DNA of 64,000 nt from an uncultured Rhodopila sp. (lineage in GTDB: Bacteria > Pseudomonadota > Alphaproteobacteria > Acetobacterales > Acetobacteraceae): assembly GCA_903932145.1 (NCBI GenBank), contig CAIZFE010000109.1:1-64000 (forward strand). Reading direction: 5' to 3'. This document shows positions 62,031 through 64,000 of the stretch, piece after piece. A program made the translations under genes and the position numbers. Numbering within the stretch: the stretch's first letter is position 1; each line of letters begins with the position of its first letter. The notes below the pieces were generated by a model. The model made no database searches, had not been told where the DNA came from, and worked only from the letters and a program-made list of their open reading frames with translations.

Positions 62031-62600
62031 TCAGAAACGGATTGCGGCCGGCTCGTCGAGCACCATGCGCTCGATACCAAGGTCAAACGGGCGACGTTCG
62101 GTGAGGCGGCGGCGGGCGGCAACGAGGCTGTTAGGGAACCGCGCCAGTGTGGCGTTGTATTCGCCGACGGCGAGATTGAAGAAGCGGCGGGACGCCGTGA
62201 TGCGTTCCTCGGTTGCGATCAGTTCCTGGCGCAATTCGCGAAAGTGCGGCGAGGCCGCCATGTCCGGATATCTTTCCGCGAGCGACAGGACCGAACCGAC
62301 TTTGCGTCCAAGCGCCGCCTCGACCTGTTCGCGGGCTTCCGGCGCGGTCTGCAGGCTAACCTTGCGGGCCTCGGTTACCTCATGAAGAATATTCGCCTCA
62401 TGCGCGGCAAAGCCCCGCACACATTCCGCAAGGCCCGGGATCAGGTCGTATCGCCGCTTCAGATGGACGTCGATGTCGGCATAAGCCGTCTTGCACCGCG
62501 CATCGAGCGAGACAAGGCGGTTTCCGATCGTAATCATGCCAAAGACGGCGAGGGCCACCACAAAGGCCAGAATAAGACCAATGGTTAATATAAGAGACAT
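62031..62600 (-). CDS. lemA: LemA family protein
   Basis: This 189-aa protein has an N-terminal anchor (2-24) and a helical bundle: GNRLVSLDARCKTAYADIDVHLKRRYDLIPGLAECVRGFAAHE and EERITASRRFFNLAVGEYNATLARFPNSLVA, both diagnostic for LemA. It precedes the M48 protease by 28 bp on the same strand, the usual LemA-M48 arrangement. Its 5' end faces the divergent PspA-like gene across an AT-rich gap. Confidence 0.9.
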   Translation of the reverse strand: MSLILTIGLILAFVVALAVFGMITIGNRLVSLDARCKTAYADIDVHLKRRYDLIPGLAECVRGFAAHEANILHEVTEARKVSLQTAPEAREQVEAALGRKVGSVLSLAERYPDMAASPHFRELRQELIATEERITASRRFFNLAVGEYNATLARFPNSLVAARRRLTERRPFDLGIERMVLDEPAAIRF

Positions 62601-62771
62601 GGATGACGCTCCAGCGCGTTCGTGCGATGCAAGTCTAACGATGGCGAATTCGTAAGAGCAACCCAATCAATGCACATAACAAATTATTTTGATAACGCTT
62701 ATTAATACTTGTCCGCATTCTGCCTATTTTGGTACTTTCCCCTCATACCAGAACCGTTCTGTAGGTGTGAT

Positions 62772-63446
62772 ATGGCCGAAGCCCTTTCTAAACGGATTGC
62801 GCGCCTTTTTTCAGCCAGCGCGGAAAATGCTGTCGACCGCATGGAGGTTGCGGGAAGCGAAAGCGTGATGCGCGAGACGATCCGCGAGATCGATCGCGCC
62901 GTTGATTTGGTGCAGGCCGACTATGAGGCGGTCGTTACCCGCCGTCTTCAGGCGGTCCGGCAGCAGAAGATGCTGCGCGAACGGGCCGATGGACTCCAGG
63001 AAAAGGCCCGCTTTGCTCTCACTGAGGGCCGCGCCGACCTGGCCGAGGCGGCGTTGACCAAGCAGGTTGATTGCGAGCAGGAAGTTGAAAAACTCGATGC
63101 GGCGCAGGCCGCGTGCCATGAGGAAGAAACCCGCCTGGCCGCGAATTTAGCCGCACTCAGGGTGCGCAAGGACGAGATGGAGCAAGCCCTCGCGGATTTT
63201 CTCGGCGCACGACGGGACGCCGAGTTAGGCGGCGACGGTCCGACACGGGTCCGGCACGATATCGAAAAGCGGGTCCAGAATGCCGAACAGGCATTTAAGC
63301 GCGCCATGGTTGGTGCCGGCGGTGTGGGCGTTGCGCGCGCCGATGTCGAGACGACCAACCGTGTTGCCGAAATCGATGTCATGCGCAAGCGCGCTTCGGT
63401 AGCCAGCCGCCTTGCCGCCCTGCGGCAAAATCTGACGGGCGCCTGA
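62772..63446 (+). CDS. PspA/IM30-like protein
   Basis: This 224-aa protein is almost wholly helical/coiled-coil, with an N-terminal amphipathic segment (ALSKRIARLFSASAENAVDRME), then long helices with MRETIREIDRAVDLVQADYEAVV and LAEAALTKQVDCEQEVEKLDAAQA. PspA/Vipp1 proteins guard membrane integrity and can remodel membranes. It is divergent from lemA and followed after 1 nt by a membrane-protein gene. No pspF/pspB/pspC homolog is here. Confidence 0.8.
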   Translation: MAEALSKRIARLFSASAENAVDRMEVAGSESVMRETIREIDRAVDLVQADYEAVVTRRLQAVRQQKMLRERADGLQEKARFALTEGRADLAEAALTKQVDCEQEVEKLDAAQAACHEEETRLAANLAALRVRKDEMEQALADFLGARRDAELGGDGPTRVRHDIEKRVQNAEQAFKRAMVGAGGVGVARADVETTNRVAEIDVMRKRASVASRLAALRQNLTGA

Positions 63447-63447
63447 T

Positions 63448-64000
63448 ATGATCAGCAAGCCGCAAGGCGACTGGTATCACGAGGATCGCACCGTCGAAGC
63501 CGCCCGCCAGTTTGGCGCCGTCGCGTCCAAGGTGCTGGCGGCCGGCACGTCCGGAGTTGTCCGGGTCCGCGCCGTCTATCGTACCTGCCTGTCAGCCGTG
63601 TTGGCATTCATCTCGGGATTCGCCGCACTTGCTAGCGGTTTGATTGGCGGGAACATTCCCATTTCTATACTCGCAGGGGGGTGCAGCCTGTTGCTGGGCT
63701 GGGTCGCGTTACGCAATGCGCGCTCGGCTTTCGGGCCTGGAGAGTCCAATCCAAAGCCAGACACAGCCAGTTTAAGAAGCCAGCAAGACCCGGGGGCGAG
63801 CATCGGCAAGGTGAAACGAGATGCCGAAACCAACGTGCCGAGCGGCGGATCGACGATTTGCTACGACAGCAAAAAACTTTTCATGCGCGCGGCAAAAATG
63901 TTTGCGGCGTGCGCGTTGCTGGCCCTGGTGCTCGCCGCAAACCTCCATCGGAACCTGTTCTTCAGTTTGCTGGTTATGGCTGCATTGGGCTTTTACCTAT
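63448..64000 (+). CDS. Membrane protein, partial at window edge
   Basis: The frame starts at ATG 63448 (1 nt after the PspA-like stop) and stays open to the end, at least 184 codons. It begins MISKPQGDWYHEDRTVEAAR, has two hydrophobic helices around residues 52-92 (AVLAFISGFAALASG, SILAGGCSLLLGWVALRN), a hydrophilic stretch, and another hydrophobic region from about 150 (MFAACALLALVLAANL, LFFSLLVMAALGFYL). It likely works with the PspA-like protein; no family was recognised. Confidence 0.6.
   Translation, partial: MISKPQGDWYHEDRTVEAARQFGAVASKVLAAGTSGVVRVRAVYRTCLSAVLAFISGFAALASGLIGGNIPISILAGGCSLLLGWVALRNARSAFGPGESNPKPDTASLRSQQDPGASIGKVKRDAETNVPSGGSTICYDSKKLFMRAAKMFAACALLALVLAANLHRNLFFSLLVMAALGFYL

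Noticed and set aside
60530-62104. Plus-strand frames opposite the M48 protease gene
   Set aside because: They lie fully inside the clearly identified M48 gene and show no motif.
1-64000. CRISPR array or prophage
   Set aside because: No regularly spaced identical repeats, cas genes, or phage structural genes were seen.

Overview
The window is GC-rich with short AT-rich islands and reads as the chromosome of a flagellated alphaproteobacterium. I infer Rhodospirillales/Acetobacteraceae. The reasons are a CtrA-type cell-cycle regulator divergent from fliI, aerobic cobaltochelatase cobS-cobT behind a J-domain gene, a maoC-ribF pair, malate synthase G, and a family of dispersed 'GTCATGGCCSGG' inverted repeats of the kind common in alphaproteobacteria. 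The assignment is from gene content only; there is no rRNA gene here.

Layout. 0-3.9 kb: xerC recombinase and glcB. 4-13.3 kb: two TPR proteins, then a catabolic block (two-subunit CoA-transferase translationally coupled to a PF20091-type hydrolase, convergent MFS exporter, enolase-superfamily dehydratase) and an unknown protein. 13.4-22.3 kb: accessory zone with two overlapping tiny membrane-protein genes, a MazF-like pair, an RluA synthase, membrane proteins, an ABC solute-binding protein next to a class III CoA-transferase, a mazEF pair, and a broken segment made of a partial duplicate of an acyl-CoA dehydrogenase 5' end joined to an ISAs1-type transposase remnant. 22.4-30.4 kb: a PEP-CTERM protein, paired acyl-CoA dehydrogenases, a peptidoglycan-binding lipoprotein, a bifunctional PBP, an acyltransferase and a 2-hydroxyacid dehydrogenase. 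30.4-33.4 kb: small unknown genes, a truncated HigA-like antitoxin, parDE, tRNA-Leu(UAA) and an EEP-family protein. 33.5-42.4 kb: a cardiolipin-synthase-like protein, a CitE-like lyase coupled to a class III CoA-transferase, ctrA, fliI, fliJ, a GT-C-like membrane protein and a 48-aa basic protein. 42.7-47.5 kb: J-domain protein, cobS, cobT and a RES/Xre toxin-antitoxin pair. 47.5-56.2 kb: alpha/beta fold protein, ribF-maoC, an M20 peptidase interrupted by one in-frame TGA, SRPBCC, DUF3237, an exported pentapeptide protein, a serine hydrolase, and an operon of a Tat-exported hydrolase with two duplicated cupin-like proteins. 56.2-57 kb: a tandem ~359-bp unit, each copy encoding an exported ~50-aa protein ending DNGPSLMGGGG and followed by its own terminator. 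57-64 kb: LysR regulator, M20 deacylase, and an envelope-stress-like block (LemA, M48 protease, small anchored protein, divergent PspA-like gene and a partial membrane-protein gene running off the end).

The least explained material is the tandem DNGPSLMGGGG genes, the Tat-hydrolase/twin-cupin operon, the two overlapping tiny membrane genes, the rearranged ACAD-duplicate/IS/PEP-CTERM segment, and the intact-looking M20 peptidase gene with a single TGA. Four complete toxin-antitoxin-like pairs and one antitoxin remnant lie in 33 kb. No CRISPR array, rRNA, prophage or complete insertion sequence was seen.
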